A model generated the notes under the pieces. It ran no database searches. It saw only the letters and a program-made list of their open reading frames with translations, and was not told the DNA's origin. A stretch of 64,000 bases of DNA from Parendozoicomonas haliclonae (GTDB lineage Bacteria > Pseudomonadota > Gammaproteobacteria > Pseudomonadales > Endozoicomonadaceae): the NCBI RefSeq assembly GCF_900174585.1, contig NZ_FWPT01000011.1, positions 1 through 64,000 on the forward strand, in the 5' to 3' direction. Position 1 is the first letter of the stretch. Each line of letters starts with the position of its first letter. A program made the translations under genes and the position numbers. Below are positions 27,410-35,551 of this stretch, piece by piece.

Positions 27410-30022
27410 GTGAGTAAAACGATCAAAGGCTTAAAGCCTTCTTTTACTAACGCTCTCTTCGTCATTATTTGCATCACGGCCGGCCTCGGTTTGGCAGGGT
27501 TCTCCCATGATTTGAAAGCCGGCAGAAAAGGTCTGACATTAGACGGGCACCTCGGTATCTATCGCCATAATCTGGACCATTTATCGACAACATCAATACC
27601 AGGCACCGGTACACCGGTTGCACCTCTGGGGGAGTGTCTTTTCTGTAAGAATGTTCCAGCAAAATCTCCGCTTCACTGCTCATCCTGTACGGCTTATGCC
27701 TGCAAAGAATGCTTTGCCGACTATAAGAAACACAAGGGTAGCAATCTAACTTGTCCACAATGCGACAAAAGCATTGTCAGTGCCACAACCCAGTCCAGTG
27801 AATCCACAAATCACGATGATGAAGTCGATTTCTATCTTAAGGCGCCAGAAGACACGATTGAAGCGCACGAGGTGCGTTACACCCTAATGAATGGCTGGAG
27901 TGAAAGCCTCGGGAGCATAGATGTTCTTTGTGACAATGAAGGCTGCAGTTGGACCGTGAAATATGGCAATGGGGAGGGAAAGAATTCTTACAAACAACAT
28001 GTAGCCGAGTGTGAATATCAGGATATTGATTGCCCTCAGGGGTGCGGGGCACAGGTGACGAGAAACAGCCTTGATATTCATTCAGACATTTGTGGCAAAG
28101 CATCAGTCTCCTGTACAGAGTGCAAAGGCTCAATATTGCGCGATGAGATGGAGCAACACTGCAGCAGTAATGACTGCAAAGTGCAGAAAGCAGCACAGCT
28201 ATTGGGACGAATATCCTTGGACTCCTCAGATATCTATACCGTGATGAAGGAAGTTCTGACTGTTCAAAATGAACTGGTTACCAGTATGCATAACCAGATT
28301 CAGGGGCTGGAAGCAGAAAAGACCAAACTGATAGCCAGGGTGGACGATCAGGCCCGGCAACTGCACTTGTCATCCTCTCTGGCTCACTGGGAAGGCGGAC
28401 AGTTTATCTCCATCAATCTGCACGGGGAGCCCGGCACACCTTTGCCGAAGTTGCCCAAGGTATACTATTCAGAACCGTTTTTGATCGATGGCAATATTCA
28501 TGGAACGGCCCGGCTGGTCCTTGCCATTATCTATCACGGCTCCGGTGAACTCAGCCTTGACCCTCCGCACACTGCCGATGTTTACATGCTGGGTGATCAG
28601 GCACTTCTCGACAGAGTTACAGAGCAACAGGAGAGCGTAGAAGTCGAGCTGGTTTTTCTATCCCCATCCCGGGAAGATGCAATCCCCCCAGCCTTTATGA
28701 CACTGCATTTGAATCGGTCAAACTATCAGATGACGGCTGATGCACCCAATACCGGCCAGATCAGCAAGCCCGGATTCTATCCCATGAGTTACAGCAACCA
28801 TTCCCGTTACAAGCAGTGGCTGATGGCTGATGAACATATCAGGTCCAGGGCTGCGTCTGTGTTTGTGAAAAACCGGAAAAGCGGTAGCCATTCTCAGGAT
28901 CATCTTGCCGTAACACCAGCCGCCGGTCTGTCGCTAAGATACAAGAGCAGTCCCGTCACCGTCTTACCCAGCGCGCTTCATCTTCTTATTGACCAGAAAG
29001 ATATTTTCAATGGTGGTCAAATCACCTATCCGCTGCTGATAGACGAAAGGAAATATATGATGTCCGTTGAGGCTGATTTAGCTTCCCATATCAGAATAAA
29101 GTTCCAATATATGGGAGCACCGGATGACAGACCGGATGTTGTCTATGGAAAAATGCAAGCAACTACCATCAATAACGGAATCCCGTTTACTGACCCTCCC
29201 CTTTCGATCAATCTTAATACGGAACATGTACTACTTGGCAAACTAAGAGGAGACCAGCCATTTTCACAAGTGGTGTTCATTTTTAAGAGTATGGGAAGTG
29301 ATAACCGATTAGGCCTCACAGAAATAGCGCAGGACGATCGCCCACTATCAGCCGCACACCAGAACTCAAATATCCAGCTGAAGTCCATGTTGTTAGAAAT
29401 GCAGGGTAATTTTCAGCAACGGGAACAAATGCAGGATCGACGAATAGATCGAAGAGATGAGCGACTTCACCAGTTTTTGCGTGCACAACATAAACACCAT
29501 AACTTACCGTTTGGTTCAGCGGGCACGAATCCGGATGCAAAAACTATTCAGTGGACCATCCCCGAGATGCAGCTTTGTATGGATTCCAAACTACAGAAAT
29601 TCAGTACGACTACAGCCAGACTGGGGAATATGGACTACTGGCTCGACTTTGTACGACAAGATGACAGCATGTATGGAATGTTCCTGCGGGCGGCCCCCAA
29701 AAGCTGGCATACTGAAGGACAACCCTCCTTCTTCAATAAACTTTCATTCACTTTCCAGCAAAATCCCCAGACAGAGCGGAGCATTAATGTTGGCAACCCT
29801 GGTTTTATCCATGATTCCAATACATGGCGCGGCATTATTGACCGTGGACATGGCTGGCAGCGTTTAATTGGTGTGTCAGCCGATAGTGCCCGGATAGTCA
29901 CAGATGCTGAAGGCAAACTGGTCGTCCAACTACAATTTGTCAAAGAACAAAGACCGGCTGGCCGCAGGCGAATCATCAGGGGTGTAGTGGAAGACGAAAG
30001 AAGTCTTCTGATCAATCCTTGA
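27410..30022 (+). CDS. RING/TRAF-type zinc finger protein, putative E3-like effector
   Basis: An 870-residue protein. A hydrophobic N-terminal segment (14-31) is followed by a RING-like eight-cysteine cluster: Cys76, 79, 90, 93, 98, 101, 115 and 118. Three TRAF-type zinc fingers follow: Cys174/179/His197/Cys201, Cys208/212/His224/Cys228 and Cys235/238/His250/Cys251 or 256. Next comes a coiled coil (about 275-325) and two similar-sized beta-rich C-terminal regions. RING-TRAF-finger-coiled-coil order is that of animal TRAF proteins, which are ubiquitin ligases. Ligase activity is inferred; the RING spacing is a variant without the usual His. The start is a GTG with weak AGAGCAG upstream. The gene lies between two copies of the mutY 3' end. 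Confidence 0.75.
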   Translation: MSKTIKGLKPSFTNALFVIICITAGLGLAGFSHDLKAGRKGLTLDGHLGIYRHNLDHLSTTSIPGTGTPVAPLGECLFCKNVPAKSPLHCSSCTAYACKECFADYKKHKGSNLTCPQCDKSIVSATTQSSESTNHDDEVDFYLKAPEDTIEAHEVRYTLMNGWSESLGSIDVLCDNEGCSWTVKYGNGEGKNSYKQHVAECEYQDIDCPQGCGAQVTRNSLDIHSDICGKASVSCTECKGSILRDEMEQHCSSNDCKVQKAAQLLGRISLDSSDIYTVMKEVLTVQNELVTSMHNQIQGLEAEKTKLIARVDDQARQLHLSSSLAHWEGGQFISINLHGEPGTPLPKLPKVYYSEPFLIDGNIHGTARLVLAIIYHGSGELSLDPPHTADVYMLGDQALLDRVTEQQESVEVELVFLSPSREDAIPPAFMTLHLNRSNYQMTADAPNTGQISKPGFYPMSYSNHSRYKQWLMADEHIRSRAASVFVKNRKSGSHSQDHLAVTPAAGLSLRYKSSPVTVLPSALHLLIDQKDIFNGGQITYPLLIDERKYMMSVEADLASHIRIKFQYMGAPDDRPDVVYGKMQATTINNGIPFTDPPLSINLNTEHVLLGKLRGDQPFSQVVFIFKSMGSDNRLGLTEIAQDDRPLSAAHQNSNIQLKSMLLEMQGNFQQREQMQDRRIDRRDERLHQFLRAQHKHHNLPFGSAGTNPDAKTIQWTIPEMQLCMDSKLQKFSTTTARLGNMDYWLDFVRQDDSMYGMFLRAAPKSWHTEGQPSFFNKLSFTFQQNPQTERSINVGNPGFIHDSNTWRGIIDRGHGWQRLIGVSADSARIVTDAEGKLVVQLQFVKEQRPAGRRRIIRGVVEDERSLLINP

Positions 30023-30040
30023 ACAGGAAGCCCGTGCTTT

Positions 30041-30159
30041 GGCTAATCAGATTTCTGATCGTCCAGATACCAGGTGGATCGACCTGCAGGAGGCATTGTC
30101 GGCTGGCCAGGCTTCACCAGTGAAAAGCCTGTTACAGCGCCTTTTGAAGAGCTTATAAC
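30041..30159 (+). pseudogene. mutY 3'-end fragment, direct repeat copy B
   Basis: In the mutY frame it encodes the MutY C-terminus from ANQISDRPDTRWIDLQ to LLKSL and a stop, with mostly synonymous or conservative differences from the intact copy. It has no start and no upstream MutY homology beyond a few codons, and begins 18 bp after the RING/TRAF stop. The opposite strand of this piece is the final 38 codons of the phosphatase gene. It marks the old junction between mutY and its former downstream neighbour. Confidence 0.85.
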
Positions 30160-33100
30160 GGCAGCTGCAGCACCATCGACAGAACCCGAGCCTTGCGGTT
30201 TGGGCCTGCCTTTATCCTTGTCCGATTTGTGATAACCGCTGACTGCCGGGTACAACATGTGCACCTGCCCCAACATATAACGCGGGATTTTAACGCCCGG
30301 CTTACCTGTACAGTCCATGGTATTTTCCAGCTGATTTGAACAGAGCAGCAGAAGACTGTTGTTAAAAAAATCGGTATCGGTCAGATGCCGATCTATAGGC
30401 GGAAGAACCTGCATGCTTTGCAGAGAGCTTTCTTCTGTTGCAGCACCCTCTCCGGGTTCCATGGTGCCCAGAGACTCTTTCAGTTTTCTTCGAGACAGGC
30501 TCAATCGCAACGCCATCTCAATATTGGAACGCTCATAGTTACCGGTTCGGTCTTTGGCACTTTTGCAGCCACTGATATTCGCCACGCCTAAAAGCCGCCC
30601 CAGCTCACTCAAGTAGTTATGGAAAAGAAACGGTTCCTGCCCCAACGTATGATGCAGCCGTCTGGTAAACATGGATCGCAACAGATAAGCGATCTCTTCG
30701 ATCTCTTTCAGAACAATGGGATCAAGGGTCTGATGTTCAGTCAGGAAGGTGCCAACAAAACTATCCGGCTTTATCGGTTCATCTGGTGAGGTCGTTCCAA
30801 ACAGTTTTAAAAAAGCTTTGTGGTTGTAGACATCGGCATTTTCCCAGGCCTTGGCAAAATCCAAGCTTGAAGAGTAACCCAACTGATTACACGGACAGAC
30901 AAACAGAAACAGATTGGGCCGGATGGTGATATGCCCTTTCTGGCCATCTCGCTTTCTTATATTCAACTGCAAAGGCTTGCTGCTGAGATCCTCCATTTTC
31001 TTATCGATCTCATAACACCAGTTACGCTCGTTATCGACACCCTCAAATGTCGAAAATGGTGGCCGCAGGTTATCCGGGCTCAACAAACACATATAAAAAC
31101 CCGGCACAGCAAACGCCGGCTTGCTTAACTCGCCTTCAGGGCAGAAATTATTGAGCACTCGACGGGGAAAATACGACACACTGCAAAGTGTCAGGATGTC
31201 TCTCCAGCGTTGGTCTGTGATCTGGTTGCGTTCTGCTTTTTTGCTTACCGCATAGGCATAAGGAACTGCAGTGCGGACTTCCTTAAGGATGACATCATCG
31301 CCGAGCTTGACCCTTGTCACCATCAGGTTAACGGCCCTTGGCGCATCTCTTTGACAGGAAGGGTAGGTGTGACCATCAAACGACAGCAAATCATATTCCC
31401 GCCCATCTCTGGCCTCTCCCAGATAAATAAACGTAGCCGGACGCTGCTCAATCGTAATTTGATGAAAACTGTCGTTAAAATGAAACGGTAAGATCTTGGA
31501 GCGGAGTGTGGCCGGCTGTGTTTTTAACCGCTCTTCCCGATATTGCTCGAAGACTTTTTTCTCTATTTTGAACAAGACCATCAGCTCTTGTTCACAGGTG
31601 GTAAGGTCTTCATAAATATGTGGCCGGTTGGGATGCCCGGGATAACGGTAGGTTTTCCCTTCACGCCACTTTTCCAGTATCGAGACACGATCAATAAGCT
31701 CTGAACCGCTGTAGCGTTTTCCCAGATAGGATTTCACTGTCTCAGCCATAACACGTATACAGTAATCCCAGGTTTTCTTATTCCTGAAGTCATTTTCACT
31801 GAAGGCTTTCAACGCCTTGTTGTAATCTGCGATCTTGCTTTGCAGATCTTCCAGATCATCCCTGAAGCAGCTTACAAGATTGTTCCTGGCACCTTCTCCA
31901 TCCATCTCCTTCCCGGGCAGAGCTTCTTTAAATTCCTTCACTTTTTTATAAAGCCGGATGTACTTATCCGTCGCCGGGATATAACGCATATTCAGGATAT
32001 CTTTTGGCGTAACAATCTCGGAGCTCAAAACCTTCTCGACATCATCCAAAAGTAAACCCGTCCTGGTGGTAATGGCACCAACAGAGCCAGTATCAATGCA
32101 AAGAAAATCATCATCTTCACAAAGCACCTCAATCACATCTTCCTTCCAGACTGGGCATCGGAAAGTTGGTGAAGCACCTCCATGATCATCGGATCCCACT
32201 GAAATATTGATCAGCACCTCACAGGTACGGGGAAAATAAGAATGAAACAGTGTCTGATAAACACATAAGTAGTTCTTTAACAGTTGGCACATGGCCTGAT
32301 CATTTTCAGGGATAAAACGGCTGGAATTGAGCAACTGAGCACAATGCAGCTGAATGTTGGTTTTCTCTCTATCTGTTAGGTCAAAAACCTCCTTCATCCA
32401 GCTTTCTGAAATCGCCAGATAGAGGGGAGATTTCTCATCCGTAAGTGACAGAGTCTCTCGCAAACGGCTTCTGCGCTGTAGCTGGACAGGCTGATCATTA
32501 TGAAAGAGGTCATCCCCGGCTAAAGAGCTTGAGGACGACGAAAAAGATTTGCTCACAGGTGTGGCCGGTTCACTGCCAGAGTCCGAATGACTTGTGTCAT
32601 AGTCACTGTCATCATCATTCAGATAGTGGATGAAGCCCATCGCCTTTTTGGTGTTGCTGAACTTCAACTGGCTCACCATCATGCTCAGAATCCCATCTTC
32701 CTTATCCGTCAGGGATTGCCCTCTCTTTTTATCGTCTGAGGAACCTCTGGAAAAGAGGTACATAGACCTCCTGTTTTTGCTGGTTACCGACCCGGATGAC
32801 GAAGAACCGGTATCCTGAGAGCAGGAATCATCATGACTGACGGACTTTGGTCGGCGTAGCACAGGTACGGGTAAAGGAGTAGTTATCCCACGCCCCGATA
32901 TCTTCGCAGAGCCCTCAAGAGTCGAAACAGAACTCTGGTTCTCGGTATCTCCATCCGTTTGTGACGATGTTCTTTGCAGCAGGCTTTCCAACTGAGAGGT
33001 GAACACCTTGCTTTTCAGCGTAGGTGTGGCCCCGCTGTCAGCATTAGGAACCATGGTCATCCGGCGCTTTCTTTCAGCAACTTTTTCTGCCGGTGGTTCT

Positions 33101-33396
33101 GGCGCAGGACGTTTTGGTTTCACTTTTTCCGTGCTTGGAGTTGTGACCTGCTGAACCTTACGTTCAGTGATCGGAGGTGGCCGCTTCGTCCGTGGCTTAG
33201 GTTCTGGTGCAGAGGTACTGAGCTCGCGACTCACCCCATCCTGACCAACAACCGAAACAACCATCCCTGTCCCCGGATCCTGAACCAGCTTCCAGACGCC
33301 CGCACGCGATACGCCTCTCCGAGCCGGAGTGGGAGGGAAGGTGCTGGTAAGGCTCTCTTGACCTTTGCTGTTGGGCAATCGTGTGGGTGTAGCCAT
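30043..33396 (-). CDS. SopB/IpgD/INPP4-like phosphoinositide phosphatase, putative effector
   Basis: A 1117-residue protein. Residues 1 to about 310 are Ser/Pro/Lys-rich and probably disordered. A long helical and mixed region follows, then a catalytic segment with the C-x5-R motif CKSAKDRTG at Cys944-Arg950. The same signature (CKS[AG]KDRT) defines mammalian inositol polyphosphate 4-phosphatases and the type III effectors SopB/SigD and IpgD. The following region (NSLLLLCSNQLENTM, then TGKPGVKIPRY) also fits that family. It is much larger than SopB (561 residues). The last 38 residues are read from the antisense strand of the duplicated mutY end. No signal peptide is seen. Activity and delivery are inferred. 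Confidence 0.75.
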   Translation of the reverse strand: MATPTRLPNSKGQESLTSTFPPTPARRGVSRAGVWKLVQDPGTGMVVSVVGQDGVSRELSTSAPEPKPRTKRPPPITERKVQQVTTPSTEKVKPKRPAPEPPAEKVAERKRRMTMVPNADSGATPTLKSKVFTSQLESLLQRTSSQTDGDTENQSSVSTLEGSAKISGRGITTPLPVPVLRRPKSVSHDDSCSQDTGSSSSGSVTSKNRRSMYLFSRGSSDDKKRGQSLTDKEDGILSMMVSQLKFSNTKKAMGFIHYLNDDDSDYDTSHSDSGSEPATPVSKSFSSSSSSLAGDDLFHNDQPVQLQRRSRLRETLSLTDEKSPLYLAISESWMKEVFDLTDREKTNIQLHCAQLLNSSRFIPENDQAMCQLLKNYLCVYQTLFHSYFPRTCEVLINISVGSDDHGGASPTFRCPVWKEDVIEVLCEDDDFLCIDTGSVGAITTRTGLLLDDVEKVLSSEIVTPKDILNMRYIPATDKYIRLYKKVKEFKEALPGKEMDGEGARNNLVSCFRDDLEDLQSKIADYNKALKAFSENDFRNKKTWDYCIRVMAETVKSYLGKRYSGSELIDRVSILEKWREGKTYRYPGHPNRPHIYEDLTTCEQELMVLFKIEKKVFEQYREERLKTQPATLRSKILPFHFNDSFHQITIEQRPATFIYLGEARDGREYDLLSFDGHTYPSCQRDAPRAVNLMVTRVKLGDDVILKEVRTAVPYAYAVSKKAERNQITDQRWRDILTLCSVSYFPRRVLNNFCPEGELSKPAFAVPGFYMCLLSPDNLRPPFSTFEGVDNERNWCYEIDKKMEDLSSKPLQLNIRKRDGQKGHITIRPNLFLFVCPCNQLGYSSSLDFAKAWENADVYNHKAFLKLFGTTSPDEPIKPDSFVGTFLTEHQTLDPIVLKEIEEIAYLLRSMFTRRLHHTLGQEPFLFHNYLSELGRLLGVANISGCKSAKDRTGNYERSNIEMALRLSLSRRKLKESLGTMEPGEGAATEESSLQSMQVLPPIDRHLTDTDFFNNSLLLLCSNQLENTMDCTGKPGVKIPRYMLGQVHMLYPAVSGYHKSDKDKGRPKPQGSGSVDGAAAAVISSSKGAVTGFSLVKPGQPTMPPAGRSTWYLDDQKSD

Positions 33397-33543
33397 GCCT
33401 GGTATCCGAGCGTTATTTCATCCAGATTTGACCTCTAACGCTCAAAAAACAAAGTAGCGAGACTGTCAGCATGCCCAACATTCTCATAAGGCCTGTAAGG
33501 CTGTACTATTTTCCCGACACTGACGTAACTGGAGCTGCATTTC

Positions 33544-33819
33544 ATGTCTCGCAAAGTCCACTGCATCAAATTGAAGAAAGAAGCTGACGGCCTGATGGTT
33601 CCCCCAATGCCGGGTCCTAAGGGGCAGTGGGCCTACGAGAATGTATCTCAGGAAGCCTGGCAGATGTGGCAACAGCATCAGACCCGCCTGATCAATGAAA
33701 AGCATCTGAACCTGATGGATGTAGAAGCACGTAAGTACCTCCAGGAGCAGATGGAAAAGTTCCTGAACGGTGATGAGTTTGATCAGGCAGAAGGTTATGT
33801 GCCGGAAGCCGGCAAATAA
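33544..33819 (+). CDS. yggX: Fe(II)-trafficking protein YggX
   Basis: A 91-residue protein collinear with E. coli YggX: it starts [17 protein letters not shown] with the conserved Cys7, and contains [20 protein letters not shown] and a C-terminal EGYVPE. It protects iron-sulfur clusters under oxidative stress and is normally encoded directly after mutY. GGAG lies 9 nt upstream of the start. Its distance from mutY here (6.3 kb) reflects the two inserted effector-like genes. Confidence 0.96.
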   Translation: MSRKVHCIKLKKEADGLMVPPMPGPKGQWAYENVSQEAWQMWQQHQTRLINEKHLNLMDVEARKYLQEQMEKFLNGDEFDQAEGYVPEAGK

Positions 33820-33885
33820 CACGCTCTTTTTATAGGGGTTTTCCCTAAAAGAGGGCTATGATGCTGCGAATCTCGCTTGCGGGTG

Positions 33886-33914
33886 TTGACTCTGGAAAAC
33901 GAAAACAGTTTAAT
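33886..33914 (+). promoter_or_regulatory. promoter of the tRNA-Phe pair
   Basis: TTGACT (33886-33891), a 17-nt spacer and TTTAAT (33909-33914), followed by a GC-rich discriminator ACGCCCGC of the type found at stable-RNA promoters. The transcript would start near 33921, 14 bp before the first tRNA. Confidence 0.75.
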
Positions 33915-33934
33915 ACGCCCGCACTTGTCGCAGA

Positions 33935-34010
33935 GCCTGGGTAGCTCAGTTGGTAGAGCAGCGGATTGAAAATCCGCGTGTCGGTGGTTCGATTCCGCCC
34001 CTAGGCACCA
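33935..34010 (+). tRNA. tRNA-Phe (GAA), first copy
   Basis: A 76-nt cloverleaf with encoded CCA. The acceptor GCCTGGG pairs with CCTAGGC with one G-U. The D arm is GCTCAGTTGGTAGAGC, the anticodon stem-loop CGGATTGAAAATCCG gives anticodon GAA, and the T arm is GGTGG-TTCGATT-CCGCC. Confidence 0.98.
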
Positions 34011-34039
34011 TCTCCTCTGCATAAGACAAGACAGCCCAA

Positions 34040-34115
<76 letters not shown>

Positions 34116-34120
34116 TATTT

Positions 34121-34153
34121 AAAAGCCCCGAAGCCATGCTTCGGGGCTTTTTT
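34121..34153 (+). terminator. rho-independent terminator of the tRNA-Phe pair
   Basis: A perfect 14-bp stem AAAAGCCCCGAAGC/GCTTCGGGGCTTTT with a 3-nt loop, running into a six-T tract, 5 bp after the second tRNA. Confidence 0.95.
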
Positions 34154-34516
34154 CGTTGTATGGCCAACATAAAGAGTAACGAGCACGACGGACTGGCTTT
34201 CAGGCCATGTGCTGGTTATGAGCTTTCTTCCGAATTCTGGGTCCACTCCCCTATTTTTTCGTTATAACGTGTTTTCCAACCTCAGGAGCTGCTCCTGTAA
34301 CAATGCTAGCCACCGGCCTTTGAGTTGTTCCCTTTGGTTATGGGCTAGCTCCTCCAGATATCAATTTGGTGTCACAGTGAAATACGTTAACGTTAGGGAG
34401 GAATCTTGGGGTAGTGTATTTTGCTTAATGAAAAAGAATGTTTTAACAACTTAAAAAAACATAGAGTGGCAGGCCAGCAACAATAGTCGTGTTGCCAAAA
34501 GCATATTTTATAAAAA
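34154..34516 (+). other. gene-free gap after the tRNA genes
   Basis: About 360 bp without a convincing coding frame, RNA gene or clear promoter. The last 100 bp is AT-rich. I see no integrase, inverted terminal repeats or partial tRNA copy that would mark an integration site. Confidence 0.5.
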
Positions 34517-34894
34517 ATGAAAAAATCTCATGCTCACCTCACGCTGCTCGTCTTTGATATAGCCTCTGTGGCAACTGTCGTGTACACGATACGTGAAATT
34601 CATTTCATTTCTGAGTCCATGACTTCTAACCTTGACCAGATCAACTTTCAGCCAGAAGCCACATACCTTCTACTCTTGGGACTGATTCCTTTAATCCATA
34701 TATGGTCGCTGATAGAGACTACTTATTCACCATCACAAAATACTCTGAAGTGGATGAACAGACTTTTAATTACGTCTTTCTTTGCAGGAATAATATTCTG
34801 CTATCTGATCAACAACTCCTTGGCTTATCATCTGGAAAAATCAAACTACTCCAAATGTTCCAGTATTTATGGAACACATTGTAAAGCTGGATAA
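34517..34894 (+). CDS. small membrane protein (125 aa), unknown
   Basis: A 125-residue protein with three predicted transmembrane helices (about 8-25, 49-66 and 84-101), including the stretch TYLLLLGLIPLIHIW. A short polar tail carries two cysteines (CSSIYGTHC). The ribosome binding site is poor (only an AT-rich leader precedes the ATG), and base composition is more AT-rich than its neighbours, suggesting a recent acquisition or a marginal gene. No family recognised. Confidence 0.55.
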   Translation: MKKSHAHLTLLVFDIASVATVVYTIREIHFISESMTSNLDQINFQPEATYLLLLGLIPLIHIWSLIETTYSPSQNTLKWMNRLLITSFFAGIIFCYLINNSLAYHLEKSNYSKCSSIYGTHCKAG

Positions 34895-35080
34895 AACAGC
34901 CTAAGGAAAGCAGACCTAAACACTCATGATATCCATATAAGCAGGGTCAAACTTGGAGACTGCATCTTTCTTGCGATCCCAAGTGAAGAGTAGTTCTTTG
35001 CATACTTCATACTGTACAGTGGCCAGTACAGAACTAAGCAGCGACACCAAAGCCTCGCCCAAGCAGGGCTCTACATAAGA

Positions 35081-35551
35081 ATGAAAACAAGAAAAGTAAA
35101 AACAGTATTCGCGTTTCTCTCGGCAGCTCTCGTCACAGCTCTTTTGGCATGCATGAGTCACACTCTTTTTGTGCTGCATGAACTGGCAGAGCTGGGTATT
35201 TCAATTACAACATCTATTCGTATACAGGCAATACTGGACGATATCGCTGGCCTGATGCCTGCTTACGGGGCAGTTATAGCGATTGGATTGTTAATAGCTT
35301 TTTCGGTTCTGAAACTGATCTCAAAGAAGCTGGCAAAGCAACCCGATCCATCGTGGATGTGGTGGGGGCTGGCCGGTGGATTTACCCTCTGTAGTGCCCT
35401 GCTGTTAATGCAGCCGCTTCTCGATATTACCCTGATTGCCGGTGCCCGCAGTGATTTTGGCTTTGCCATGCAGTGCCTGTCTGGTGTGTGCGGTGGCATT
35501 GTTTATGGAATACTGAGGCCCACAATATCCCAAGCCGGAGAACACGAATAA
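35081..35551 (+). CDS. membrane protein encoded with the sugar dehydrogenase (156 aa)
   Basis: A 156-residue protein with four predicted membrane helices: near 10-30, 60-80, 96-113 and a C-terminal segment ending GIVYGILRP. It ends in TAATG, where the stop codon overlaps the ATG of the PQQ-type dehydrogenase gene by one base, so translation is probably coupled and the two products may work together. No family recognised. Confidence 0.65.
   Translation: MKTRKVKTVFAFLSAALVTALLACMSHTLFVLHELAELGISITTSIRIQAILDDIAGLMPAYGAVIAIGLLIAFSVLKLISKKLAKQPDPSWMWWGLAGGFTLCSALLLMQPLLDITLIAGARSDFGFAMQCLSGVCGGIVYGILRPTISQAGEHE

Noticed and set aside
27137-30159. Repeats around the RING/TRAF gene as a classic transposon or target-site duplication
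   Set aside because: There is no transposase, no terminal inverted repeats, and 119 bp at 88 percent identity is too long and too diverged for a fresh target duplication. Recombination through gene-end homology fits better.
30041-30159. A second functional mutY
   Set aside because: Only the last 39 codons or so are present; the rest of the gene is absent.
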